A stretch of DNA of 64,000 nt, from assembly GCA_029532415.1 (NCBI GenBank), contig JAQOTA010000050.1:2542001-2606000 (forward strand), given 5' to 3'. The translations under genes and the position numbers were made by a program. The notes below the pieces were generated by a model. It made no database searches, had not been told where the DNA came from, and was given only the letters and a program-made list of their open reading frames with translations. Origin of the DNA: Marasmius tenuissimus. Its lineage: Eukaryota > Basidiomycota > Agaricomycetes > Agaricales > Marasmiaceae. How positions within the stretch are numbered: position 1 is the stretch's first letter; the number at the start of each line of letters is the position of its first letter. This document shows positions 45,001 to 55,417 of the stretch, piece after piece.

Positions 45001-46788
45001 ATTCTCAGTCGTTAGGATCACCAAGATCGGCTGATTCTAAGCCCGGATTCTCGAACGCGTTGTCCACAGATTCTGTGGCTGATCTTTCACAGGCGGGTGG
45101 TCAGCCTGTTGTAGAAGATGCGCTGAGAGCGAGGGCAGAGCAAGCTGAGAGTGCCGCTGAGAGGCTTCTGGAGCTTGTCGAGCCTGAGGAAGATGGGGCC
45201 GGACATTCGAGTATACCCCCGTCGCTCTTGATCGGGAGCAGGGGTGCAGCGACTGGTGGCAACGGGAACGCGAGTGGGAGTGGGTTGCTGACACCAAAAG
45301 TTGCGAAGCCTAAGCCTAACATCGGTTTGGGAGGTCCAAAGCAAGTGCCTGCTTCCTTACCAGTCACACCTACAAATCAAAATCGGCGTGCGACGAGTGT
45401 GATGAGGCAGGCAGCGATGTTCAAGGACAGTCCGGTTCCTGCGAATGGGCGGAGGTCTGCAAGTTCATTGTTGGATGTGGTGCAGGATAGGAAACATGAG
45501 ACAGGGTGGTGGTTGACTAGGAAGTCAGGTATGTGCGGAAGAGTGCGTTTTCTTGAACGTTAGTCTGGGTGCTTAACAAGGTTGCTCCCAAACAGTTCTC
45601 GCCCAACAGAATTCTTCCACGTCCACCGTGACGGAAGACCTGGATACATTTATACACGAATGTACCGAAAAACTTGAGAACGAGGAGGCGGATGTCGGTA
45701 TGCTGCAACAGCTGGTCCACTTCTGCCTAGACAACCCTGCAAACGAAGTTGGTGGTGCGATATCTCCCATAGACCTCCCGACGAGCCCATCGCCTTTCGA
45801 TCATAACCGCTCTCTCAACTCGCTCAAGTCACTGCATACCGACGTATGGGAGCGGAATAGGAATTTCGATCGACTGTTTGGGGCGTTGCAGAAGTATCTG
45901 GTATCGGAGAGGGTGAGTTCTAGTTCTTCGGGTTTTTACAAACGGTATTGACCCCTTCGTTCTCTATCCACTTATCCCTCTCTCTCAGTCTGAAAGCGAG
46001 ATCGAACATGGTCTGATGGTGCTTTGGCAAATGCACGAAAGTCTATCCGTGCATCTAGAAGGGAGAGAAGCGGAGATGTTCTTGGTGCTGTTGCAAGTGA
46101 GGTACTGTAACAAGTTCAATGTGAGGCTTTACTTGATTGTGATAACATGCCGAACTGAGTTTTCCCTTATTCTATACTCATAGGTTCTCGAAGCGACGAA
46201 CACCATCCGAGACGCTCTCACCTCGAAGATCGAACCCGTTTATGGTCTCACCACCATGCATGCGAGCCTCAAGTCGTTCCATTCCGAATCGTCCCGGGGG
46301 AGTGAGGAAGTCAAGAGTGCGACATACGCTTTTGGGTTAATTGCGATTGGCAAATTCATCTTGAGGTTGCCTGCTGAGATTGCTGAGGAGGAGTTACCGA
46401 GGATCAAAGGGACGCTCGTTTCTGTGAGTCGATTGAGACAGTTTTTCAGGTTTTGACGCTGATGGCTGTCTTTTTTCTTCTTATCTGGATGTAGGCGCTG
46501 AACGACACGACCTCCCTTGTTGTTCGAGAGGCAGCGGCTGCTGCTATCATCTCTGCACAGATCGTTTTGAGAGATGAGACACACTTATTTACGCTCTTGG
46601 ACGGGCTGGCGGACGAGAAGAAGAATCTACTCACGTATCTCTTTGACAAGCATGGTGCTCGTGGGTCGGGGTCATCAGGGATAGGTGGAAGGAACGCGAC
46701 GGTGGCGACAAATGGGGTTGAAAAGTTGCAGAAGGAGATGAGGAGGCTAGACGGGAGGACGAGTACGCCGCCGAGATCGCTTTCATAA
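42016..46788 (+). CDS. CLASP/Stu1 family microtubule-associated protein (5' exon uncertain)
   Basis: About 1400 residues. Binds microtubule plus ends and kinetochores and promotes rescue. N-terminal TOG-like HEAT repeats: IIDSEAVINVLKACLRTSNQ, VWKVREQSILALVHIRRQFH, YLPLLVGCLEDMDAHVRECA. A second TOG (CLASP N) region includes REQAIMRVRGMLKGDVHNRY and TPRYFVSLMWQILQEKTVQA. A long Ser/Pro/Arg-rich linker (44250-45300) is the expected basic microtubule-binding region. The C-terminal HEAT array contains YAFGLIAIGKFILRLPAEIA and ends DETHLFTLLDGLADEKKNLL. The first exon from ATG 42016 (MDSESKLEGILNQCRHS) would need an intron of only 29 bp, so the true start may use another exon. Confidence 0.88.
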
Positions 46789-47187
46789 TACGTACGGCCG
46801 TGTACCTTGACTGTCCTCCCTTCGTATGGTCATGCCCTCATAGATTCACGATTTTTCAAGACTCCCTCTTTCCGATTCATTTGTATGGTTATGCCGCATC
46901 AGTATTGTTTATTATGAGTACCTGATATGAACGGATATGTACATTACAAGTAGCTGTTTCGTTTTGTGGGCCATGCCGCGTCGAAGGTAAAACTACAGTA
47001 CCAGAAACTTGCAGGGAGAGCGTAGGTGACTTAACGCGTGCAAACGGCGAAGGGACCGTCTCAGTATAATACTGAGCCATATTAATTTCCTTGAATTGGA
47101 AGGCAACACATGTATATAGACCTATTACTACGTATCCCTTCCTCCAATAAAGCCAGTTGAAAATCCCAATGTCTGGTGCGATCCGGT
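46789..47187. other. Convergent intergenic region
   Basis: Lies between the 3' ends of the CLASP and hydrophobin genes. Nothing coding is supported. Confidence 0.5.
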
Positions 47188-47583
47188 CAGGGCTGTACAA
47201 CGATGCATCCAATAGAGATCAGGGAGCCTGCGCGAGGAGAGGGAGTTGTTCAGCAGCGGTTGTGCAGAAGATGGCTTCATAGGCACTCACTACTATTGTT
47301 CTCGCAATAGACTGTCTTGGCCGAGCTGAGGGGAAAAGGAACTAAGAGGTTGACTGTGAAGACACGGAGACCAAACCCACCATGCACCATTGGCTACGCC
47401 AGCCACACTAATCGGGGAGCATTGAAACGCAATAAGGGTCTTGGCGTCATTGGGGTCCTTCTCGACCCGGTTGCAGCACTGAAGGCTGCAATTTCCCTCC
47501 CCACCGCCAGTCCTTTTGACGACGGCTGTGGCACCAGCAAGGGTGGTCATAGCAGAAAGGGCGAAGAGCTTGTTGAAGTACAT
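47188..47583 (-). CDS. Atypical short hydrophobin with seven cysteines
   Basis: 92 residues from three exons, ATG at 47583. Signal peptide MYFNKLFALSAMTTLAGATA, then VVKR. Cysteines sit at 32, 36-37, 55, 68, 75 and 87. The usual pattern is eight (C, CC, C, C, CC, C). Here the second doublet is Tyr-Cys (KTVYCENN), with the Tyr codon TAT at 47307-47309. The loop between Cys3 and Cys4 is only 17 residues, shorter than in typical class I members and longer than class II. CSPISVAGV and the final SLISIGCIVVQP are class I-like. Hydrophobins self-assemble on hyphal surfaces. The odd cysteine count could alter folding or mark a decaying copy. Confidence 0.85.
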
Positions 47584-48190
47584 GATTGGAGACGTTGAAG
47601 CTTCAACAGATGACTGGTAGTAGAGTGTTCGAGTGAGGATTCGCTAAATATCGACTCTCCTTTTATACGATTCCTGTGGCAAAGGCGTACCTTTTTCTTC
47701 CGATCCTGAGGCTCTGTAGCTGGAAATCGGTATACTATACTAGGACAGTTTATTCTAATCAGAAACGTAGAAAGCAGGGACAAGGACGCGACTGACCGGA
47801 TGTGGCGTCGTGACTTGACAGTCTCAGGGGTGAGGGAACTGGATGAAGGCACCATATGTCAGTTGAAGACGAGTCGAAAACGGCGTTCGCTTCGAGCTCC
47901 AAGTATTCACCACTCCAGTACTGAGTAAGCTAACCTATGTATAGCGCTAGTAGCTTACGGTCAGCAGGAAATTCAAGCAACACAGGGTTCAAAGGGGCCG
48001 CACGTCAATGTTAGAACGCACAGAGAAGTGTCAGGAAACCCGCCGTATGAGTACATTACGGTAGTTAGCAGTTAGCAGCTGGAAGTACCTGTGACGACGA
48101 AGTTTGAAGATGTTTTCGTTCTCGAGTGCTCAAGTATCGACCGGCGATGGTGCCACAATGATTCAGCTTCCCATGACACCGTCTAAGAGA
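47584..48190. other. Intergenic region
   Basis: Hydrophobin promoter side plus the flank of the LINE fragment. GTTAGCAGTTAGCAG at about 48064 is a small tandem repeat. No gene is seen. Confidence 0.5.
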
Positions 48191-48197
48191 TCCGAGA

Positions 48198-48555
48198 ATG
48201 AGTCAAAGAAATCAGATACCAAATATCAAAGAAAATACTTTCAGATACCAAGAAGCTAGAGACAGAACCTCGACGAGGAAAAACCTAGCAAGAGCGAAAC
48301 AAGCAGCAAAAGACGTCATGAGTAAAATACCCTCCGAAAAGCAGATATGGAACTCACTCAAAAACAAGAACGTATCGAGGAACATCAGAAACTTCCTCTT
48401 CCTACTGATGCACGGAGGGTACAGAACCGGAAGCTTCTGGAAAGAAATCCCCGGGTACGAAGACCGAGCGATCTGCTCGTACTGCGGGGAGACAGAATCC
48501 ATCAGTCATATCTTCCTAGAGTGCCGTGCGCCTGGAAGGGAACAAATATGGAGAC
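48198..48555 (+). pseudogene. Non-LTR retrotransposon (LINE) C-terminal fragment, 5' piece
   Basis: Encodes KIPSEKQIWNSLKNKNVSRN, NFLFLLMHGGYRTGSFWKEI and AICSYCGETESISHIFLECR. This is the zinc-binding region downstream of the reverse transcriptase and RNase H in fungal Tad-like LINEs (C-x2-C ... H-x4-C). Upstream RT and endonuclease are missing, so the LINE is 5'-truncated. At 48555 it is broken by the copia insertion and resumes at 54996 in the same frame. Confidence 0.75.
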
Positions 48556-48813
48556 TGTTGAATCCGGACTACCGGATATATGGACCGTTGTATCGGGCCG
48601 CATATATGCTTCAATCGTTTCACTATGATCTATGCTATTCCTAGTCACTCCTGTTATAGAAGATACAGCCCCCTCTGTATAGTATATAAGTAGCTCTGTA
48701 TCTACATGCAATACCAGTACTTTTACTACTCTCGTTGCTGCCTCTAAGCCTATCTCCAGGTGAGCTAGTCTGTCCCATGCTGCCACTGCGTGGGCAGGAC
48801 CTCTGCCTCAACA
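48556..48813 (+). repeat. 5' LTR of the copia element
   Basis: 258 bp, TGTTGAATCC...CTCAACA. It contains GTATAGTATATAAGTAG as a TATA-type promoter. Differs from the 3' LTR at 48566 (G versus A) and in the run CTTTTACTACTC versus CTTTAACTACTC. Confidence 0.97.
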
Positions 48814-49048
48814 GGTTATGGGCCCCGGTGCCCTATCGATGTGCCCTGCGATGGCAGCTCTCTAGGATGTGCACCTTTATTGTGTGCTGCCTATGATGAT
48901 GCGCTATTGTGGTTGTTGCACTCGATAACCATCGTGACTGCTTAATCGCTGTCGTGATGGGCAGACCGTTAACACCGGTTCTGGACCTGTGAAGTCGACA
49001 TCTTCATTGATGTTTGACGATGGTGGACTGTGTCCTCAACAATGATTG

Positions 49049-52000
49049 ATGGCTATTGCCGTTGACCGTGCAGTGATTTCTTTTATCATTGCCTATGATG
49101 ATGAACCTATGCTGATCATTGTTTTATTACTCCAGATCGCTATGGCTCCTGTTATGTCTACCCTTATCCCCACTGTTGAAGTCTTCAGCGGTGTCAACTG
49201 GCGCAAGTGGTCCAAGGGTCTTGGTACCTATGCCATGATCAACGAGTTCTACGACCACTATACCAACGACGATCCTGAACCTGATGCACCCGAGAAACCT
49301 AAAGAACCGACTAAACCTAAAGCAACTACTCGCACTGTCACTATTGCTGCCACAACTACAACTGAAGCGACTACACGTACGGAGACCGTCTCTCCTACTG
49401 ACGCGCAGATGCAGCAGTACGCTACCGATCTTGAGCAGTATGCTAAGGATTTGGAAAGGTACGAGAAGGATCTTCTCAGGCACGAGAAGGATCATCGACG
49501 TTGGAAGAAGTATGAATTCAAGGCCATGGGTGCACTACGTGCCACCACCACCATTGCCGTGCAGAGTGTTATCGAGGATGATGATACGGCTTGGAACGCT
49601 TGGGAGAAGATTAAGGCTCGTTATGGCCAGCAGACTTCCGTCTCTGTTTGGGCGGACTTCAAGTCCATTATGGAATTCCGTCTGTCTGGTGGAAACCCCA
49701 TTCCAGAAATAGCTCGACTCGAACTCCTCTTTGGACAGCTCCACGAAGCTGATATTGGTCTCCCTGATCTTATCAAAGCCATGCTCCTCCTTTCCGTTCT
49801 ACCACAGGGCTGGTCGAACGCTTGCGAATTTGCTACCAATGGTAACTCGCCAGCTGATCTTACTTTCGAAGTGGCTCGTGATGCAGTCATTAACCACTAC
49901 AAAGCTTGGAAACCCGCTCCTCTCGCGTCGCGCATTTCTTCTGTCAAAAAGAAGGACAAGGACCCGAAGTTTAACCAACAGTCTAATCCTCCTTCGTCGA
50001 CGTCTAACAATAACAACCAGTCTAAGAACGACAACGACCAGAATAAGAAGAATAACCGACGTGGCAGGAAGAAGAAGGGTGATTCTCAGGACAACAAGGG
50101 TGACTCCTCTCACAAGGGTCATTCTCATATCGCTTCCCTCTCTCATTTGTCCATCTCTTCACCACCCATCGTTCCTGATACTCCATCTGTTGTACATCCC
50201 GCGGACCGATCCCGGGATCCACTCCACATGCAGCGTTTCTCCGGTGCTACCTTTGGTGGTACTGTTTTTGAGAATGCTCAGGCTGCTCGCAGTCTTGCCG
50301 ATTGTCTTGGTGTTCCCAAGTATGCCCACGTCCTTGAACCTATGGAACAGGGATATGCGGCTGCTTCCTCTTCCTCCCTCAAGCATCGTATTGATGGTCC
50401 CTTCTCCACTGCTCCACCTGCAAAGCGTGCTAAGAGCGTCGAGAAGGTTTACGACCTCTATGATTCTTTCTATGAGGACTCCGACTCTGAGCGTGAGGAT
50501 CGTATCGCGTTGAACGCTGTAAACGATTCTTTGCGTACGGAGATTGCGAGTGGAAGTGCCATGGACGTTGACAGCGAGATCGCAGATGCCACTGGTTTTT
50601 CTGACGATGTTGAGTACGATTCAGTCTCCATTGGATCTGAGGAATCTGACGATGACAGGCAAGTGCCTTATCTCAGTCTTTCTTCTAACACTGATACGAA
50701 CCTACAGTGCGCCGCTTTATTAGCCGCTTCTAAACGTAGTAGTTCGGATATCGTGTCCCGTATGAAATTTGCACAATATATTGGTGATCACTTTGCCACA
50801 TGTGCCAATTGTAAGGGAAAGAAGGCGACTGGAAACTCGCAAGAGTGGATCGTTGATTCAGGTGCTTCATCGCACTTTACTTATGATCTTGAAGATTTTG
50901 CCGAGTACGAACCCATGAACAATGGACCGCAGCTAAACACTGCACAGAAGGACAACCCTATCCAAATTAAGGGAAAAGGGACTGTGTTCATCTCTCATTC
51001 TGTTGAAGGATCTGACGGTCGTATGGAGGAACGCATTATGCGACTCTATCCTGTCTATTATGTTCCGCTTCTGTCAATTCGACTTCTCTCGCTTGGAGAA
51101 TTCTTGCAAGGTGGTCTGCAAGTACGCGGATCGTCTAGCAAATTGGCTTTTTATCAAAAGGGTCGACGCCAGTCTTTGGTATCGTACCCGCTCATGCCTG
51201 GTCAAACCATTTATTGGGTTAGCTCGCAGAAAGCTTCTGCTCGTAGCTTAATGGCCAAGTCAACGATGGATAAAGTTGACTACAAGGTTCTACACAGACG
51301 TTTCGGACATTGTTCAGACAAGGCTCTGGATAAAGCTCGGAAGCATACTAAGAACTTCCCGGAATTTGACCGAAAACCGAAGAAAACCCGGTTATGCCGA
51401 GGATGTGCAGAAGGAAAGATGCACTCCAGATCGTTCCCTGACTCCACTACCCGTGCCTCGAAACCCTTCGAAAAAATCCACTCCGACCTCAAACAATTCC
51501 CTACTGAGTCGTACCACAAATACAAATGGTATATGTCGTTTGTCGACGACTGTACTTCACATGGCTGGACAATGCTCATGCGACGCAAATCTGACTCTGT
51601 CAAGATGCTCCGTGACTTTATTGCTATGGTGAAGGTACAATTCGGTGTTGATATTAAGGAATGGATGTCCAATGGAGGGGGAGAGTACAAATCGGATGCC
51701 TTCGATGATGTACTGAAGGAGCACGGTATCAAAATTCTGACCAGTATTCCATATACACCGGAACAGAATGGTCGTGCAGAACGGTTCAATCGGACCATTG
51801 TCGAGAAAGCTCAAGCTCTTCGCTTTGATGCTTGTCTTCCACCTTCTTGGTGGGAATTCTGTGTGTCGCACGCTGTTGCACTTCACAATCGGACGCCGTC
51901 CCAGCGTTTACGTTGGTTGACCCCACATGAGAAGTTGCATGGCAGTGCACCGGATGTTTCGGATCTTCGAGTATTCGGATGTGCAGCGTATGCGTTTATT

Positions 52001-54202
52001 CCGGAAAAGCGTCGAGTTAACAAGTTATCTCCGCGTTCGGAACTGATGACCTTCATCGGTTTTCAGGAAGGCATGAAAGGATATGTCTTCATGAAGATGT
52101 CCAACAATAGTATCTTCAAAAGCGCTACTGCTCTGTTCGATGAAAATTTGTTCCCGAAGTGTTCTGATAAGAAACCGCGTGGCTTTACCCCGGTGGGTGA
52201 AATCCCTGAAATACCGCCGGTATTGGGTGAAAATCCCAACTTCTCTTCGGATAGTGATGATGATTCGTCTGATGACGATCTTTATCCTCCCGAGAACCTT
52301 CCAAAGCGATTGGAATCTCCTCATGACAATGAAGGAGATGGTCCTGTACCTCAGGGTGAACGTCAACATCCTGATCCTGATCCTCCGTTCCAGCCTCCCA
52401 GGCCACCTACACCTGTGGGTGGTAAAGAGCAGACTCCGCCGCCAAGGCGTTCAGGCAGGAAACGGACGGGTACTAAGCAACCTGATAACGTATTTGGTGA
52501 ACAACGAGACCCAAATAATCCCTCGCGCATTGTGCGTGATATGGAGAAAAATTCTACATGGAGAGATGCCACGGGTGATAGAGAACCCATGGATCCGCCT
52601 ACTACTCGTAGGAGAGGCAGACCTAGAAAAGTTCCTGGGACTAATTGTGCCAGTCTGTCTACCATGTGTAACTCCAGGGGGAGTCAGCCCGATAGCTTAG
52701 TGCAACAATTATCCCAGGAAGGGGGAGTAGGTTTCGTGATTTATCTGTTAAATCGGGCAGTTCCCGTTCACGATGACCTCACCAATATGTCTGACGTTCG
52801 AGAGTGGACTCTCCGTGACATACTGAAGCTGCCAGCTGAGCAGCAGAGAGAATGGAAGGCCACTTGCCGCGATGAACTAGAGGCTCTTCGCAAGCGCAAG
52901 GTCTTCGAATTGGTTGACCTACCTAAAGGCCGCAAGGCTGTCAAAAACAGATGGGTGTTTGATGTTAAGTCAGACGGTCGAAAGAAAGCTCGACTTGTTG
53001 CCAAGGGTTTCTCTCAGGTCGAAGGTGTCGACTTTGATGAGATCTTCTCACCAGTTGTACGGTTTGAAACTGTACGGATGATGCTCGCACTCGCAGCTCT
53101 CAAAAACTGGCACATTCAGGCATTGGATGTGAAGAACGCCTTCCTTTATGGCGAACTTAAAGAAGAGATCTATATGGATCAACCTGAAGGTTTCAAGGTT
53201 AAGGGTCAGGAAGGCAAAGTCTATCGCCTTTGCCGTGCATTATATGGACTGAAGCAAGCCGCTCTTGAGTGGTGGCGTGCTCTCAGCTCGTCCATGGAAG
53301 TAATGGGCTTCAAACGCTTAACTTCCGATGCAGGTCTCTTCATCTGTAAAGATTGTGAGACTGGTGAAGAATGTATCGCTTTAATCTATGTTGACGATGC
53401 ATTATTCCTTGGACCCAACAAAGCCTTTGTCGAAAAGAAGAAAGCCGAGTTTATGGCTCGTTGGGAATGCCGTGATCCTGGAGAAGTCAAAGAGTTCTTG
53501 CGCATGCGTATTCGTCGCAGAGGCCGTAAAATCCTTCTTGACCAGACCGATTACTTGAAGAAGGTCTTGAAGCGATTTGGCATGCAGAATGCAAAAGCAG
53601 CAGATACTCCTCTTCCTGCCGGCTATATTCCACAACCCAATGAAGGTCCTGTTGATCCCGAACGTTGCGCTCGATATCAATCAGTGATTGGATCGCTTCT
53701 GTATATCATGCTTGGCACTCGTCCAGATATTGCCTACGCTGTTACAAAGCTTTCTCAATTCTCTGCTAATCCATCGGAGGATCACCTGAAGAAGGCGCTT
53801 TATATTTGCCGCTATCTTGCAGGAACTCCAGACTATGCATTGGTCTATGATGGAGCCTCTGACGGAGGTTTACTAGCATTCACTGATTCTGATTGGGCTG
53901 CTGATCCTATCAAACGTCGGTCGATCACGGGCTATTTCTTCAAATTGGCAGGTGGCATCTTCTGTTGGCAATCACGCGCCCAGAAGACTGTTGCGCTTTC
54001 ATCCACTGAAGCTGAATACATGGCGCTATCCGACTGTAGTCGTCAGGCTGTGTGGATTCGACAGTTACTCTCTGAACTTGGGATTGATATGACTCCCGTT
54101 CCCATATGTGGAGATAATCAAGGCTCGATTTTTATCGCCTCTAACCCAGTTCAAGAACGTCGCACCAAACACATTGATATTCGCTATCAGTCAATATTCT
54201 AG
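49049..54202 (+). CDS. Copia Gag-Pol polyprotein (damaged)
   Basis: One open frame of about 1700 codons. The likely start is ATG 49142 (MAPVMSTLIPTVEVFSGVNW), though the frame is open to 49049. Gag covers roughly the first 500 residues, and only a partial zinc knuckle (CANCKGKK) is seen. Protease: EWIVDSGASSHFT. Integrase: LHRRFGHCSDKAL ... LCRGC (zinc site), then HSDLKQF, SNGGGEYKSDAF and RAERFNRT. The second acidic residue of the DD35E triad is Asn (AAT at 51671-51673). RT: NAFLYGELKEEIYMDQPEGF, CRALYGLKQA and the active-site IYVDDALFLG. RNase H: LLAFTDSDWAAD, SSTEAEYMALSD and ERRTKHIDIRY. The frame stops at 54202 inside a 343-bp insertion; the displaced C-terminus is still recognisable at 54538-54690. 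Confidence 0.93.
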   Translation: MAIAVDRAVISFIIAYDDEPMLIIVLLLQIAMAPVMSTLIPTVEVFSGVNWRKWSKGLGTYAMINEFYDHYTNDDPEPDAPEKPKEPTKPKATTRTVTIAATTTTEATTRTETVSPTDAQMQQYATDLEQYAKDLERYEKDLLRHEKDHRRWKKYEFKAMGALRATTTIAVQSVIEDDDTAWNAWEKIKARYGQQTSVSVWADFKSIMEFRLSGGNPIPEIARLELLFGQLHEADIGLPDLIKAMLLLSVLPQGWSNACEFATNGNSPADLTFEVARDAVINHYKAWKPAPLASRISSVKKKDKDPKFNQQSNPPSSTSNNNNQSKNDNDQNKKNNRRGRKKKGDSQDNKGDSSHKGHSHIASLSHLSISSPPIVPDTPSVVHPADRSRDPLHMQRFSGATFGGTVFENAQAARSLADCLGVPKYAHVLEPMEQGYAAASSSSLKHRIDGPFSTAPPAKRAKSVEKVYDLYDSFYEDSDSEREDRIALNAVNDSLRTEIASGSAMDVDSEIADATGFSDDVEYDSVSIGSEESDDDRQVPYLSLSSNTDTNLQCAALLAASKRSSSDIVSRMKFAQYIGDHFATCANCKGKKATGNSQEWIVDSGASSHFTYDLEDFAEYEPMNNGPQLNTAQKDNPIQIKGKGTVFISHSVEGSDGRMEERIMRLYPVYYVPLLSIRLLSLGEFLQGGLQVRGSSSKLAFYQKGRRQSLVSYPLMPGQTIYWVSSQKASARSLMAKSTMDKVDYKVLHRRFGHCSDKALDKARKHTKNFPEFDRKPKKTRLCRGCAEGKMHSRSFPDSTTRASKPFEKIHSDLKQFPTESYHKYKWYMSFVDDCTSHGWTMLMRRKSDSVKMLRDFIAMVKVQFGVDIKEWMSNGGGEYKSDAFDDVLKEHGIKILTSIPYTPEQNGRAERFNRTIVEKAQALRFDACLPPSWWEFCVSHAVALHNRTPSQRLRWLTPHEKLHGSAPDVSDLRVFGCAAYAFIPEKRRVNKLSPRSELMTFIGFQEGMKGYVFMKMSNNSIFKSATALFDENLFPKCSDKKPRGFTPVGEIPEIPPVLGENPNFSSDSDDDSSDDDLYPPENLPKRLESPHDNEGDGPVPQGERQHPDPDPPFQPPRPPTPVGGKEQTPPPRRSGRKRTGTKQPDNVFGEQRDPNNPSRIVRDMEKNSTWRDATGDREPMDPPTTRRRGRPRKVPGTNCASLSTMCNSRGSQPDSLVQQLSQEGGVGFVIYLLNRAVPVHDDLTNMSDVREWTLRDILKLPAEQQREWKATCRDELEALRKRKVFELVDLPKGRKAVKNRWVFDVKSDGRKKARLVAKGFSQVEGVDFDEIFSPVVRFETVRMMLALAALKNWHIQALDVKNAFLYGELKEEIYMDQPEGFKVKGQEGKVYRLCRALYGLKQAALEWWRALSSSMEVMGFKRLTSDAGLFICKDCETGEECIALIYVDDALFLGPNKAFVEKKKAEFMARWECRDPGEVKEFLRMRIRRRGRKILLDQTDYLKKVLKRFGMQNAKAADTPLPAGYIPQPNEGPVDPERCARYQSVIGSLLYIMLGTRPDIAYAVTKLSQFSANPSEDHLKKALYICRYLAGTPDYALVYDGASDGGLLAFTDSDWAADPIKRRSITGYFFKLAGGIFCWQSRAQKTVALSSTEAEYMALSDCSRQAVWIRQLLSELGIDMTPVPICGDNQGSIFIASNPVQERRTKHIDIRYQSIF

Positions 54203-54532
54203 GTATGGCAACTTCGGCCTAGCTAACCATTGTGCCTACCTGACCCTACACATTGTATGATATCATTATCCCTTTGCCCTACATTACTCACTATACTCCT
54301 CCGTACTCCACAACCCTTTGCCTTACTGATCGTACTTACTCCTACGTACATCATGCACAGTTGGACCTACATCATGCACAGTACATTCTACTCCATTCTA
54401 CTATATTCTAGCTATCTAGTACTCTCGTATATAAGCTAGCTAGGAATACCATACTACCTCAGCGGTTTGTTCACCACCGCCTGAGGCTTTCTGCCTTCTC
54501 TCTTTCTCCTGCTCCCTGCAGTATTGCAACTC
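54190..54532. mobile_element. 343-bp insertion near the 3' end of the copia pol gene
   Basis: Flanked by direct repeats CTATCA (54184-54189 and 54532-54537). Removing it rejoins HIDIRY to the next conserved segment, which ends FREHLGLEFYSSE at 54690, so it is an insertion and not an intron (the only good splice pair would shift the frame). The ends GTCAATATTCT and GTATTGCAACTC are weak imperfect inverted repeats. The interior has TCGTATATAAGCTAG, a TATA-like box, and an inverted CCTCAGCGG...CCGCCTGAGG. It could be a solo LTR or a MITE. Confidence 0.75.
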
Positions 54533-54732
54533 TATCATTACATTTGCGAATGTGTTTCAGACCGCAAGGTCGATCTTTTCTTTATTGACGGTGCCTACAA
54601 TCCTGCGGACATGTTTACCAAGAATTTGGGTCATGTCAAGTTCTCCGCTTTTAGAGAACATCTTGGACTTGAATTTTATTCGTCCGAATAGACGCTTCGT
54701 GCTCTACTTGTGCCGCACTTAGCGAGGGGGAG

Positions 54733-54990
54733 TGTTGAATCCAGACTACCGGATATATGGACCGTTGTATCGGGCCGCATATATGCTTCAATCGTTTCAC
54801 TATGATCTATGCTATTCCTAGTCACTCCTGTTATAGAAGATACAGCCCCCTCTGTATAGTATATAAGTAGCTCTGTATCTACATGCAATACCAGTACTTT
54901 AACTACTCTCGTTGCTGCCTCTAAGCCTATCTCCAGGTGAGCTAGTCTGTCCCATGCTGCCACTGCGTGGGCAGGACCTCTGCCTCAACA
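54733..54990 (+). repeat. 3' LTR of the copia element
   Basis: 258 bp, preceded by a polypurine tract. Two substitutions relative to the 5' LTR imply a recent insertion. Confidence 0.97.
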
Positions 54991-55417
54991 GAGACTGGCG
55001 AAGGACCTCTGGGCAAAAACTGGGAGAGAATGGCCGGAAACCTCAGTGGGAACCATACTGGCGTGTGCACAAATCAACTTCACGAACGACGAAGGAAAGA
55101 ACATACCGGGAGTATCGAGACTCTTCCAAATCCTACTTTCGGAGTCAGCCTTCCTGATATGGAAACTCAGAAATGAACGAGTAATAAACGAAGAGGATCC
55201 ACACCCACATAAAGCAATCGAAAACAAATGGATATACGCCATAAAAGACAGGATGAACCTAGACTGGTTAATGACGGACAGAGAACGGTACGAAAAGAGA
55301 GCCCTGTCACTGAAACTAGTACGCGAAACATGGAAGTCGGTATCAGAGGATACCCTAGAAGATCTCCGCACTGCAAGTAGGCGACACGGAGCTGGGGTTT
55401 TAGTGGGTATAGGGTAG
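54991..55417 (+). pseudogene. LINE C-terminal fragment, 3' piece
   Basis: Continues the frame broken at 48555. It carries SVGTILACAQINFTND, LLSESAFLIWKLRNERVINE, WIYAIKDRMNLDWLMTDRER and ends with TAG at 55417. These helical, Trp-rich segments are the expected tail of the same LINE protein. The first five bases are the GAGAC target duplication. Confidence 0.7.

Larger units (their letters stand above)
48556..54990 (+). mobile_element. Ty1/copia LTR retrotransposon, 6435 bp
   Basis: Bounded by 258-bp LTRs, which differ at only two positions, and by GAGAC on both sides (48551-48555, 54991-54995). The internal order gag-protease-integrase-RT-RNase H is that of copia. The purine-rich GCGAGGGGGAG just before the 3' LTR is the polypurine tract. 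GGTTATGGGCCCC directly after the 5' LTR occupies the primer-binding site; the tRNA was not identified. It is inserted into the LINE fragment and is itself interrupted at 54190-54532. Confidence 0.97.

Noticed and set aside
54190..54532. Interpretation of the copia interruption as a spliced intron
   Set aside because: The only strong acceptor (CTGCAG) leaves the frame shifted, and CTATCA direct repeats mark both edges, as expected for an insertion.
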